The notes beneath the pieces are model-generated. The model was not told the DNA's origin and did not search any database. It saw only the letters and a list, made by a program, of their open reading frames with translations. Of a stretch of 64,000 bases of DNA, positions 1-10,499 are shown one piece after another (position 1 is the first letter of the stretch; the number at the start of each line of letters is the position of its first letter). Location of the stretch: assembly GCF_949987515.2 (NCBI RefSeq), contig NC_082703.1, positions 8,642,680 through 8,706,679 on the forward strand, written 5' to 3'. The stretch comes from Delphinus delphis. Taxonomy: Eukaryota; Chordata; Mammalia; Artiodactyla; Delphinidae. The position numbers and the translations under genes were made by a program.

Positions 1-2048
1 AAAAGACAAGCTTACTTTGAGGCTGGAGTTGTCCTGGGGAATTTAACAAAGTTTACAGCCTATAGGATTGCATTTTAATGCTAACTCTAGGGACATGAGG
101 CTAACTCTTGGTTCCTCAAAAGGGGAGGAAGTAGACTTGAGATCTGGACACAAACCAGGGACCCATAAAGTACTTCAACAAAACTGAAAATGTGAACCAG
201 AAATACATCCACTTAACAAAGAGAGGCCACATGAAAACTCATTTGTCTTGGCCTAAGATCTAGGTTAGAAAAGTTTTTAAGAATTTTACATGAGGCTTTT
301 CCAAATACAGGTTTCAGGGTCGAAAATATATTACCTATGTGGTCACAGAAAATCGAAACTATGAAATTAACTTGTGCAAGATGGGTAGTGTCCTGGGCTA
401 TATAGCAAAGGAAAAGAATGTCCTCTTTGGAGAACAAACCCTTGAACACAGGGATTTTCCTCCATAAAACCCAGACAAATACCTGGAAATGAGCCTCAAT
501 AAGAGTGCATTACCAGAATCAACAAGCTAAAGAATCATTTTACTAAGGAATTCAGATATTGCAATTTTTAAAATAAAATTTAAACAAGGCTTCTGTAGTA
601 TTAGTGAAGCAAAATAACTGAAAACACGGGCAATAAACAAGATGTATACCAAAAACAACTAAATAGATATAAAAAAAGAACTAAATATATCATTTCCTTC
701 ACGAGGGTCACAAGATATTCTCTTTCAAGGAGTGTGTCATATTTTTCTCCGTATGACTACAATCCAGCGTAAAATTAGTAGACAGGAATTGTTCCATAAG
801 TGTTGTGGTTGATACAGCTGCCCCAGAAGCAGCTGAAGACAGAAGTTTGCAGGGGAGAATTTATGAAAAAAAAAAAAAAATTAAGAAGCAAAACAGAAGA
901 AAACCTACAGAGATGCTGCTTTATCTAACTTACTTTGGTGGGCTATAGAATACAATAACTGTTTCAGACTATTCCAAAGTTGATAAAGAAGACAAACTTC
1001 GGCCTGTGGAGGCATTGAGTGTCAGTGAATCCTACCTAAAAAATGAGAACTGTAGCTTTACCAGCATAAAACTGGCCAAAAATCCTAGCAGATTTGCTGC
1101 GAGCGGGAGACTCAGTTTGGGCAGAGGTGACATCTTGTAGCTTTGCCAGCTTTAATTGGCAAACTCAATAGGAAATGAATGGGAAACACCTGCAACCATG
1201 CTACCCCAAGATTGAGGTCTCAGTGTGGCAAGCAGGCAATCAGGAAGAAATTAATGCGAGATTCTGGAAAGGTGAGAACCACAGAAGTGCTGAGTTACGT
1301 TCTCTGTATTTACCTGGCTGAATGGGAAACTACATACAGGAGCAAAGTAGACCTGAGAGAATGCAGCAAGAAGTAAAAGTCAAAGGAGATGTGGGAACAG
1401 GCTCTAAATATGAATGTGTTCCCCAAACCACAGAGACATCTAACTGCCTAGGATGGCAGCCTTATGGGCTTCAGGTGTTTGAATATAAGCTCTTCTCAAA
1501 TTATTGGCTAACCACTAAGCTATGTAAACACCAGAGCAAACCCTAGAGAGCGAGGCTAAAAACTAAAATGGAAAAATCAAAGAACTAAGCAGAAACATCA
1601 CTTGCACTGAGTAGGAGACCGATTCCACAGCTTAAGTCTAGGCAAGATATTAAAAACAAAACAAAATAAAGAAAAAACAGAACAGAACCTAGGATGTTGC
1701 TATATTATGTTAAATGTCCCATTTTTATTAAAAAAAAAAAAATTATGAGCCATGCCAAGAAAAACAGGAAAGTTTGACTTGTACTCAAGGAAAAAGACAG
1801 TCAATGGAAACTGACTGAGTGGGCCAAGAGGTTGGATTTAGCAGAAAAAGCTTTTAAAGCAGCTTATAAAATTATTCAAAGGACACAAGGTAACTGTGTT
1901 TTAAATATTTAACTGAAATAGAATAAATTGACTCAGTAAAGAGGCAACTGAATGCCAAAGGAGAAATAGAAACTATACTGAAAACAAACATTGGAAATAT
2001 AGTTGGGATAATAAAGCTACAAGACATACAAAGAATAAATAACAAAAT
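1..2048 (+). mobile_element. Old L1, 5' part and ORF1-like region (decayed)
   Basis: About 1790-2048 reads like the leader and N-terminal ORF1 area of an old mammalian L1 (coiled-coil-like, Lys/Glu-rich codons) and runs directly into the endonuclease region that follows. The part before 1790 is A-rich with homopolymers at about 866-880 and 1730-1741. It is assigned to the same element only by position and composition. No frame is open over a useful length. The left edge is not visible and may lie outside the window. Confidence 0.45.
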
Positions 2049-2995
2049 GTCAAAAATAAGTCCTCATTAGTAATTACTTTAAATGTAAATAAATTAAATT
2101 ATCCAGTCAAAACACATAGAATGGACATAAAGACAGAATCCAACTATGTATTGTCTACAAGAGACTCATTTTATACCTAAACAACACACATAAGTTGAAA
2201 GTGCAAGGATGCAAAAAGAAACTTCATGCAAATAGTAACCAAAAGAGAGTAGAGGTGGCTAACTAATATCAGAAAGGATAGGCTTTAAGTCAAAATCTGT
2301 TACAAGAGACAAAGAAGGACATTATATATTGATAAAAGTTATCAGTTAAGTAAGAAGATATAACAATTACTAACATATATGTACCAAACAGCAGAGCTCC
2401 AAAATATGCAAAGCAAACATCAATAGAATGTAATGGGGAAATATGCATCTCTACAATAATAGTAGGAGACTTCAACACCCCATTTACAACAACAGATAGA
2501 ACAATCAGACAGAAAATAAATAAGGAAATAGAGGAGATGAACACAATAAACCAAATGGACCTAACAAACATATACAGAATACTCCAACCAACAACAGCAG
2601 AAGGTACAGTTTTCTCTGTGCATATAGAACACTCTTCAGGATAGACCATATGTTAGGCCACAAAACAATTTTATAATTTAAAAAGATTAAGATCATACAA
2701 AGTATAATTTCTAATTATAATAGAACTAGACATCAATAGCAGAGGAAAAGCTCAAAAATTGCAAATATGTGTAAATTAAACAACTCAAACAAACAATGGA
2801 TCAAAGAAATCATAAGTGAAATTAGAAAATATCTTGAAACAAAGGAAAATGAAAACACAATATACAAAAACTTATGCGAGATGAGCATAAATGAAACAAA
2901 TTCCTAGAAAAACACAATCTACCAAGACTGAATCATGAAGAAATAGAAAACCTGGATAGATTTATATTTAGTAAGAGATTGAATCAATAATTTAA
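2049..2995 (+). mobile_element. Old L1 ORF2, endonuclease region (broken)
   Basis: This is the decayed N-terminal third of L1 ORF2, whose family product nicks target DNA for target-primed reverse transcription. The start resembles 'ITLNVN', and 2462-2482 still encodes VGDFNTP, the conserved endonuclease motif. Downstream comes the usual linker between endonuclease and reverse transcriptase. Stops and frameshifts are frequent, so it is non-functional. Homology stops near 2995, and about 500 bases of the N-terminal reverse transcriptase that should follow are missing. Confidence 0.8.
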
Positions 2996-2999
2996 AGGA

Positions 3000-3150
3000 G
3001 TAATTTGGGAAAATAAATTTTGGAGATGCATATGGTGATGGTTTAATAACAATATGAATGTACTTAATGCCACTGAAATGTACATTTAAAAATGGCTAAA
3101 GGGTAAATTTTATGTTTTGTATATTTTACTACAATTAAAAAAAAGAAACA
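3000..3150 (+). mobile_element. L1 3'-end fragment with A-rich tail
   Basis: The stretch resembles the terminal part of L1M 3' UTRs (the well-known 'aatgtacttaatgccactga' block at about 3056-3075) and ends in an A-rich tail at 3137-3158. It sits exactly where the older L1 has lost its reverse-transcriptase N-terminus. It is therefore either a separate short L1 insertion or a deletion joint. No target duplication was found. Confidence 0.55.
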
Positions 3151-3154
3151 AAAA

Positions 3155-3545
3155 AAAGTCCAACATTCATTCATGATCAAACATCTCAACACTTTAGGAA
3201 TGAAAGGGTACTTAAACTGTTAGAGAACAGCTAGAAAAAAACCTACAGATACCATCATACTTAACAGTAAAGGAATGAACTCTTTCCGTTTAAGATAAAG
3301 AACAATGTAAGGATATTTACTTCTTCCATTTCTATTCATCATTGTAATTAAGGTTACAATTAGTGAAATAAAAAGAAAAAAAAGAAAGCATACTGATTGG
3401 GAAGGATGAATCATTCAGATAGCATGATCTTGAATGCAAAAATCTAAGGATTTTACAAAAAACATCTGCTAGAACTAACAAATGAGTGTAGAAAGTTTGC
3501 AGGATACAAGACCAATAAACAAAAAGGGAATTGTGTTTCTATATA
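3155..3545 (+). mobile_element. Old L1 ORF2, reverse-transcriptase fragment
   Basis: The sequence matches the L1 ORF2 region from 'QHPFM' past the catalytic FADD box. The box itself is mutated: near 3413-3433 only one Asp of the pair remains in the 'DxMILN' context. The element is cut at 3545 by a Tigger transposon and resumes at 4522, which shows the same L1 lies on both sides. Confidence 0.75.
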
Positions 3546-4519
3546 TAGTTGACCCTGAACAACATGGGTTTGAACTGTGCAGGTCCACTTATATGCTGAT
3601 TTTTTTAATAAATATATTGAAAAAATTTTCTGAGATTTGCAATAATTTTAAAAAACTTGCAGATGAACCACATGGCTTAGAAATATCAAAAAAATTAAGA
3701 GAAAGGTATGTCATGAATGCATAAAATTTATGTAGATCCTACTATCCTGTCTATCCTTACTTAGTCATAAGGTGAGTGATATTTAATATAAAATTAATAA
3801 TGTGTTAGTGTCTTTAATAACTTTGCTTTCAAAAAATTACATTATTGTACAGTGTGCCTTTCTTTCTTTAACATGTAACTATCGTTACAGGTAAGTATTT
3901 CAATAAAAATATAACAATGTTTCCAATACTGTATTACAATTATGACTGTAATACTGTATGCCATAAAAATTTTATAACGATTCATCCATTAGTGTATATG
4001 TTAGGCTACTGTGAAGCAGTTTTATCGATTACTCTAGGCTCCCATAGTGCTGATTCTTCAGTATCAATGCATAAGTTGTTATAAATAAAGATGAATTTTT
4101 CACATTATCTTTTCATTTGTGATGTCTTTGTATTAGTATTACATTTAACCTCTACAGTGTTTTGTATCATATAAGACAATATTCATGTAGGCACTGACAG
4201 ACAGATGATTCATCTTATAAACAGAGGATGTAAACTTACAGTATCAATAAACACAGTACAATACTGTAAATGTATTTTCTCTTCTTTACGATTTTCTTAA
4301 TAACATTTTCTTTTTTCTACTTTATTGTAAAAATACACTATATTATATATATAACATACAAAGTATGCTATAATCTACTGTTTATATTATCAATAAGGCT
4401 TCCAGCAAGCAGTAGGCTACTAATAGAGTTAAGTTTTGTGGGAGTCAAAGCTTATTCATCGATTTTTGACTGCACAGGGGTTGGTGGCCCTAAGCCCTGT
4501 GTTATTCAAGGGTCAGCTG
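3546..4519 (+). mobile_element. Tigger-type DNA transposon (MER2/Tigger2-like, non-autonomous)
   Basis: The terminal inverted repeats are visible: left 'agttgaccctgaacaac' and right 'ttattcaagggtcagctg'. They are flanked by the TA target duplication (3544-3545 and 4520-4521) typical of Tc1/mariner-pogo elements. At 974 bp it is longer than the roughly 345-bp MER2 core and shorter than an autonomous Tigger. No transposase frame is left (longest open frame under 100 codons). It inserted into the L1 RT region, which continues on both sides. The family name is from memory. Confidence 0.85.
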
Positions 4520-5002
4520 TACAATCAGTGAACAACCTAAAATCGGAATCCTCCCCAAGTTAATCTACATATCGAACACACCCCCGACAAAAATTCCAGT
4601 AGGTTTATTTGTAGAAATTAGCAAGCTAATCCTAAAATATATATGGGAAGTAAAAGAACCCATAAAAATGAAACAATTTTTTTAAAGAAGAACAAATTGA
4701 GAGAACTTAAACTTCTGGATTTCAAAAGTTAATATAACGCTACTTTTCAAGGCAATGATACTGGCATAAAGGTAGACATACATACAGAACAGAATAGAGA
4801 GTCCAGAAGTATATACCAATTGATCAATTGATCAATTTTGATCAATTGATATTTGACAAAGGTACCAAGAAAATCACATAGGAAAAGATAATAATTTCAA
4901 CGAATGGTGCTTTAACGATAGGATATACACATGTAACAAACAAACAAAACTTAGTCTATCACCTCACACCATACATAAAACTGGACTCAAAATGGATTAT
5001 AG

Positions 5003-5214
5003 GGCTTCCCTGGTGGCGCAGTGGTTGCGAGTCTGCCTGCCAATGCAGGGGACACGGGTTTGTGCCCCGGTCTGGGAAGATTCCACATGCCGCGGAGCGG
5101 CTGGGCCCGTGAGTCACGGCCGCTGAGCCTGTGTGTCCGGAACCTGTGCTCCGCAACGAGAGAGGCCACAACAGTGAGAGGCCTGCATACCGCAAAAAAA
5201 AAAAAAAAAAAAAA
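5003..5214 (+). mobile_element. CHR SINE (short, high-GC subtype)
   Basis: A tRNA-derived SINE with a pol III A-box-like 'tggcgcagtgg' near 5032, a B-box-like block near 5055, and an A-tail of about 20 bases. The target duplication 'ggattatag' lies at 4994-5002 and 5215-5223. It inserted into the old L1. The reverse frames give short SINE-derived ORFs that are not genes. Confidence 0.95.
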
Positions 5215-5572
5215 GGATTATAGAAATAACTGTAAGTGTTGAAACTCTAAAATTTCTAAAAGAAAATAGAAAAAAACGTTGTGACCTTGAGTTAGGTAAA
5301 GAAATCTATGCTATAACACCAAAAGCATCATCCACAAATAAAAATTGCCAAAGTTGGATTTCATCAAAATTTAAAACTTATGTTTTTCAAAAGACACCAT
5401 TAGAAAATGAAATAAATTACAGACTGGGCGTAAGTTATTTGCACATTATATATTTGATTATAGACATATCCAGAATAATTAAAGAACACTTATAACTTAA
5501 TAATAAGAGGACAAAAAGTCCCCAAGAGTGCACAAAAATTTAGTCACTTCACCAATTCAAAAGTTAATTAAG

Positions 5573-5822
5573 GGACTTTCCTGGTGGTGCAGTGGTTAAG
5601 AATCTGCCTGCCAATGCAGGGGACACGGGTTCGAGCCCTGGTCAAGGAAGATCCCACATCCCGCGGAGCGGCTGGGCCCGTGAGCCATGGCCGCTGAGCC
5701 TGCGCGTCCGGAGCCTGGGCTCCGCAACGGGAGAGGCCACAGCAGTGAGAGGCCCGCATACTGCAAAAAAAACAAAAACAGAAACAAACATAAAAATAAA
5801 ATAAAATAAATTAATTTTAAAA
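5573..5822 (+). mobile_element. CHR SINE
   Basis: Starts 'ggactttcctggtggtgcag' and ends with a mixed A-rich tail from 5764. The head is of the 'gttaagaatctgcctgcc' kind joined to the high-GC body. The target duplication is about 'aaagttaat' (5560-5568 and about 5823-5831). It inserted into the old L1. Confidence 0.93.
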
Positions 5823-5845
5823 AAAGTTAATGAAGACAACCCAAA

Positions 5846-6251
5846 ATAGAACAGAGTCTATTTATTCAGAGCCTACTATAGCAAGAGTGTCAGCCACCAT
5901 CCCTTGAGTCTGGAAGAGACTCAAATGCAGGCAAAGGAGTGGGAAATTTTTAGAGTAAAAAGAGGAAAAAGTTTCAGCTATGCTTTAATGAGAGAGTATT
6001 GGCACAGAAAAGCTGGAGGTGGGCTAACTGAAATGGGGCAGCCAATGTGATTGATTTGGGAGAATATCTGGCTTTCTCTGATCCTGATTTGAAAGCAGAG
6101 GCAAAAATACGGAAAGCTGACAATTATTGGCCAATTCCTGACCTTTCTGAGCCAATTGCTGCAGAGGTTTTTCTTTGCCTTTCCTGGACTTGTTGCTGCA
6201 GAAGTTGTGGGTCAGGGTGTCATATGTGGTCAGGCCATGGTCCATTTTCAT
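5846..6251 (-). mobile_element. Solo LTR of an endogenous retrovirus (unclassified)
   Basis: Read on the minus strand, the segment ends like an LTR: a block ending in 'ggctctgaataaatag' supplies an AATAAA polyadenylation signal close to the 3' end (about 5857-5872). It interrupts L1 ORF2, which stops near 'gacaaccca' at 5843 and restarts at 'ccaaagaaaatatctg' at 6252, with about 40 bases of L1 lost. No internal viral genes and no clear target duplication are seen. The LTR family is not assigned. Confidence 0.6.
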
Positions 6252-6775
6252 GTTCAGTCTTTCACCAAAGAAAATATCTGAATGAACAATAAGCATATGG
6301 AAATGTATTGAACATTATTCGTCATTAGGGAAATGCAAGTTAAAGTTACAATGAGATACCACTACCTAATGACTAGAATGGCTAAAATAAAAAAGATGGC
6401 CGATACCAAATTTTGGTGAGAGTATGTCGCAACTGGAACCCTCACACACTGCTGGTGGATACAGTGACTTTGGAAAACCGTTTGGCAGTTTTCTCAAGAG
6501 TTTAGCATACACTTAGCATCTAATCTAGCAATTTCACTCAAAGGTAGCAGGTAGCTTTCTCAGTGTTTTCTTGGGGCTGGAGGTGGGGAGGGAAGGGTGG
6601 GAGCAAGAATTGCTTGTAAACCTGTGTGTGGTAACACTTTGAGGTGATAAGAATTGTCCTACAACTGAACTGTGATGATAATTACACCATGTCATGCATT
6701 TCCTCAAAAGCACTGTTTATTTAAAATAAGTGGATATTGTCTTATGTAAATTATAAATTTAAAAGGACTAAGTTG
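6252..6775 (+). mobile_element. Old L1, ORF2 C-terminus and 3' UTR
   Basis: The last part of the L1 that began at the left edge. 6252-6545 matches the ORF2 C-terminal region ('caatgagataccac' block at 6349-6362), followed by a G-rich tract (6575-6600) and a degraded 3' UTR ending in A/T-rich sequence around 6761. A SINE begins immediately after. Confidence 0.75.
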
Positions 6776-7192
6776 GGACTTCCCTGGTGGTGCAGTGGTT
6801 AAGAATCCTCCTGCCAATGCAGGGGACACGGGTTCGAGCCCTGGTCCGGGAAGATCCCACATGCCGCGGAGCAACTAAGTCCACGTGCCACAACTACTGA
6901 ACCTGTGCTCTAGAGCCCATGAACCACAACTACTGAGCCCGAGTGCCACAACTACTGAGTCCATACACCACAACTACTGAGCCTGTGCTCTAGAGCCCGT
7001 GAACCACAACGACTACTGAAGCCCATGTGCCTAGAGACCATGCTCCGCAACAAGAGAAGTCACCACAACGAGAAGCCCGCGCACCGCAATGAAGAGTAGC
7101 CCGCGCTCACCGCAACTAGAGAACGCTCGTGTGCAGCAACAAAGACCCAACGCAGCCAAAAATAAATGATAAATAAAATTAAAAATAAAAAA
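6776..7192 (+). mobile_element. CHR SINE, long subtype with internal duplication
   Basis: Long CHR type ending 'agcaacaaagacccaacgc' plus an AAATAA-rich tail. At about 417 bp it is much longer than the related copy at 36403. The motif 'ccacaactactga' recurs near 6889, 6928, 6948 and 6971, and 'ctctagagccc' near 6909 and 6990, so an internal segment of about 80 bp is duplicated. The target duplication is about 'aaaggactaagttg' (6762-6775) versus 'aaaggattaagttg' (7193-7206). Confidence 0.93.
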
Positions 7193-7258
7193 AAAGGATT
7201 AAGTTGAATTTCCAGAAATTTACGTTTAGTAATGAAAATTTAAAACTCAGTAAATAGC

Positions 7259-7326
7259 TTAAACCACACAGTAAGTGATCTTCTTGACTTCAGAGTCCAT
7301 ATCCTTAACCACTGTCCTATATCCTA
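7259..7326 (+). mobile_element. MIR SINE fragment
   Basis: The order 'cacacagtaagtg', then 'gacttcagagtcca', then 'cttaaccactgtcctat' follows the MIR core block that ends in '...gctcttaaccactacgc'. It is short and diverged, with no flanking duplication. Confidence 0.45.
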
Positions 7327-7329
7327 TAT

Positions 7330-8270
7330 CCTGAACGTGTTTTAATTTTACACATTTCCGAATTGTCCATAGTTTAATGTCTTGAATAAAGACTCCCTTT
7401 TTAATTTTCAATAAAAGATGCACAAATAATTATCGGGGTCTTTTTTCATTCTTGTTTTTTATTTTCCTGGACAACACAACTAGGCTGAGCTCTCATGTCT
7501 TTACGGCATGATTTTGCCCATGTCTCTCTGCCCTCCTGTATCCTACAAACTGGCAGGTAAATCAAAGTCTCAATTACAATCTTCCTTTCTGGCCTCAAAA
7601 TATACAATGGTTTCTTGCTTCTTATCCAGTGAAAGTAATTCAAGTTGGTATTTTAATAATATGTGCAATGCTCCAGGTTCTGGAGGATTAGTAATAGGAT
7701 ATTACATAAAATAATATAAAACATATATTAGGCTCCAGTTCCCAAAAATCCATGAATTCATAAATTTGAATAGTAGGCATATTCCATTTTGGGGGGATAA
7801 ATAATCACCTTCTCTGAATTTCTTTCCTATGGGTTAAAAGACGGAGGTGAAACTTTAAAATAATTTTTATGTCTTTAGTACAACAACTAGTGTACCCCTC
7901 ACAAGCCCTAAGAACCAACTACATCTTTCCTGACAGGGCAAAGAGGCGCTTCATGCTTTGATAGAGCCAATTTATCTAGGTATTTAAAAAGTATGAATAT
8001 TCACAGCACACCTCCCATGACATCAGTCCACTGGTAAATTCCAGTGCAAGAATCTTGAACTCTGGAGGTCAATTATTAAACAAAATAATAAAGACTATGT
8101 CTAATATGTAGTTAACATTTTGATTAAAACTCATTTGAAAAATTATATTTTATTTCTTTTTATGTAAACAACATCATTCTATTGCCAAACAAATTTTTAA
8201 ATATTTGAGGCTGTATCATTGGGTAAATTACCAGTCCTTGGACTTATGGTCATTCTATTAGAGATAAAAA
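7330..8270. other. Non-coding, no feature recognised
   Basis: AT-rich DNA without a recognised repeat or a supported gene. The short open frames around 7446-7714 lie on both strands over one segment and have no recognisable domain. Confidence 0.5.
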
Positions 8271-8282
8271 AATAATGCCTTG

Positions 8283-8499
8283 GGCTTCCCTGGTGGCTCA
8301 GTGGTTGAGAGTCCGCCTGCTGATGCAGGGGACACGGGTTCGTGCCCCGGTCCGGGAGGATCCCACATGCCGCGGAGCCGCTGGGCCCGTGAGCCATGGC
8401 CGCTGAGCCTGCGCGTCCGGAGCCTGTGCTCCACAACGGGAGAGGCCACAACAGTGAGAGGCCCGCGTACCGCAAAAAAAAAACCAAAAAAACAAAAAA
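8283..8499 (+). mobile_element. CHR SINE (short, high-GC subtype)
   Basis: Full-length copy with a mixed A/C tail (8474-8499). The target duplication is about 'aatgccttg' (8274-8282) versus 'acgccttg' after the tail (8499-8506). Confidence 0.95.
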
Positions 8500-8675
8500 C
8501 GCCTTGATTCCACTGCTGTAAAGGGAAGTACTTCTTTGCAAGTATTTTTTTTCTTTGCCTGTGTCTTCCTGAGTGGGCCCTGTTGTCTGTATAAATGTGA
8601 TGATGACAACTTTGATAATGATCATGATCATAAAGAAATATAGGGTATTAGAGAAATTAGAAAAAAAATTAGAGA

Positions 8676-8866
8676 ATATTTTTTAAAATTTTATTTTATT
8701 TTGGAGCATAGTTGATTAACAATGTTGTGTTAGCTTCAGGTGTACAGGAAAGTGATTCAGTTATACATATACATGTATCTATTCTTTTTCCAGTTCTTTT
8801 CCCACTTAGGTTATTACAGAATATTGAGCAGAGTTCCCTATGTTATACAGTAAGTCCTTGTTGGGA
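8676..8866 (-). mobile_element. L1 3' UTR fragment (antisense)
   Basis: Begins with T-rich sequence, then the 'gttgattaacaatgttgtgtt' type block and 'gagttccctatgttatac', the reverse complement of a cetartiodactyl L1 3' UTR. A younger relative is at 15040. Strongly 5' truncated. Confidence 0.8.
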
Positions 8867-9727
8867 AATTTCTGAATATTGACATAATTTTAGAACAAGT
8901 GAATTGAGGACACAGAAACTAAAATCTGCCTTGGCTTTGTAAAAACCATGTTATGTGTAAGTAGTTCCATTAACTGCTTACTAACTAGCATGTGACAAAA
9001 ATAATAATTTTGCTACATTGGACAGAAAGAACTTAGCATTCAATTCAAAGCATGGCTACAAGAATGACCTGCAGTTTATTTTTGTCACTGCTAATCGAAT
9101 CTTGTCTCGCCTGGATGGGTTCAAGAACATATTCTCAATGGTTTGACCTGAAATGATTTGGCTGTTTTGTAATTCCAAGCCCATAGGAAACTGACAGACA
9201 AGAATCCTCAATTATTACAATGTACAGGAATATCTAAATAAATAATCCTTCCCGTCACTGTGGAATTGTGGTGTGTGGTGTGTACGTTGGAGAATTCTGA
9301 ATAGTAAACCCCATGCTGTAGGCAGTGGTTGTTTTGAAGGCATAGAACTGAAGATGAGGGAGCCCCTTGAGAGACGTCTCTGACACGTTATCGTTACATC
9401 ATAAACTGCCACTCTTCATTTTAGGGTCTTTCCACTATATAATCAGGGCTGGTCAATAGACTCATCCTCTACACCAGGTACTTTGGAAAATATATAATGG
9501 CAAATGTTTTAATTCACAATGGCATTCACAATGGCAAATCATTTAATTCATGGATTTCCTTTCTTTGCTGTTATTTGAGCCATCAAAGTATTCTGGTCTT
9601 ACGACATTACCAAATAATGTATATATATATATATTTTGAAGGCATCCCAAATGTCATCAGTCTCAGTTGAACTGTTTTCTTTTGAAAGATTTATTTTAAT
9701 GGTTAATCTAAAATAACTGTTGACATA
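8867..9727. other. Non-coding, no feature recognised
   Basis: Apparently single-copy AT-rich sequence. A short (TA)n run is at 9619-9634, and 'aatggcattcacaatggcaaat' is a small local duplication near 9497-9538. No gene supported. Confidence 0.5.
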
Positions 9728-10350
9728 ATTCAAAAAAAGTCATGTACCGCAATGTTCACTGCAGCACTATTTACAATAGCCAGGACATGGAAGCAACCTA
9801 AGTGTCTACCAACAGACGAATAGGTAAAGAAGATGTGGCACACATATACAATGGAATAGTACTCAGCCATAAAAAGAAACGAAGTTGAGTTATTTGTAGT
9901 GAGGTGGATGGACCTAGAGTCTGTCAAACAGAGTGAAGTAAGTCAGAAAGAGAAAAAGCAAATACCGTATGCTAACACATATATATGGAATCTTAAAAAA
10001 AAAAATGGTTCTGAAGAACGTAGGGGCAGGACAGGAATAAAGACGCAGACATAGAGAATGGACTTGAGGACACGGGGAGGGGGAAGGGTGAGATGGGACA
10101 AAGTGAGAGAGTGGCATGGACATATATACACTACCAAATGTAAAATAGATAGCTAGTGGGAAGCAGCCACATAGCACAGGGAGATCAGCTCGGTGCTTTG
10201 TGACCACCTGGAGGGGTGGGATAGGGAGGGTGGGAGGGAGACGCAAGAGGGAGGGGATATGGGGATATATGTATACATATAGCTGATTTACTTTGTTATA
10301 CAGCAGAAACTAACACCATTGTAAAGTAATTATACTCCAATAAAGATGTT
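9728..10350 (+). mobile_element. L1 3' end (5'-truncated copy)
   Basis: Contains the last part of ORF2 ('tttacaatagccaggacatg' at 9770-9789; 'actcagccataaaaag' at 9861) and a G-rich 3' UTR (10070-10260) ending 'ctccaataaagatgtt' with an AATAAA signal, then an A/T tail. It is the same young family as the copies at 23861 and 43721. The reverse-strand open frames over the G-rich UTR (about 9914-10246) are by-products. Confidence 0.9.
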
Positions 10351-10382
10351 AAAAATATATATATATACACACATATATACAT

Positions 10383-10492
10383 GTATATGTATAACTGAAT
10401 CACTGTGCTGTACACCTGAAACTAACACAACACTGTAAAGCAATTTTTAAATATTCTAAATAAAATTTAATTTAAATTAAAAAAATCAATAT
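10383..10492 (+). mobile_element. Second L1 3'-tail fragment
   Basis: Carries the block 'gtataactgaatcactgtgc' and 'tgaaactaacacaacactg', the terminal 3' UTR of a different, older L1 subfamily (also at 20895 and 63680). It directly follows the tail of the preceding L1, with a (TA)/(CA) run at 10353-10398 between them, so two independent L1 tails abut. Confidence 0.75.
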
Positions 10493-10499
10493 TTTAAAG

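Larger units (their letters stand above)
4522..5845 (+). mobile_element. Old L1 ORF2, middle/C-terminal region, interrupted by two SINEs
   Basis: L1 homology resumes at 4522 and continues to about 5002, then 5215-5572, then 5824-5845, with CHR SINEs between. Within it, 4817-4850 has a local expansion of the 8-mer tgatcaat. The frame is destroyed throughout. Recognisable blocks include the 'caccatacataaaactg' region, also present in the younger L1 copies near 33040 and 44030. Confidence 0.75.

Noticed and set aside
6776..7192. Repeated units resembling a short CRISPR-like or satellite array
   Set aside because: The repeats are internal to one SINE with clean target duplications. This is a eukaryotic genome and the spacing is irregular.
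8197..8631. 144-codon minus-strand open frame rich in Arg/Gly/Pro/Ala
   Set aside because: It runs through the antisense of a CHR SINE. The same peptide pattern recurs at every other high-GC SINE copy (for example 16436-16819, 46612-46965, 61030-61534). This is SINE sequence and not a protein family.
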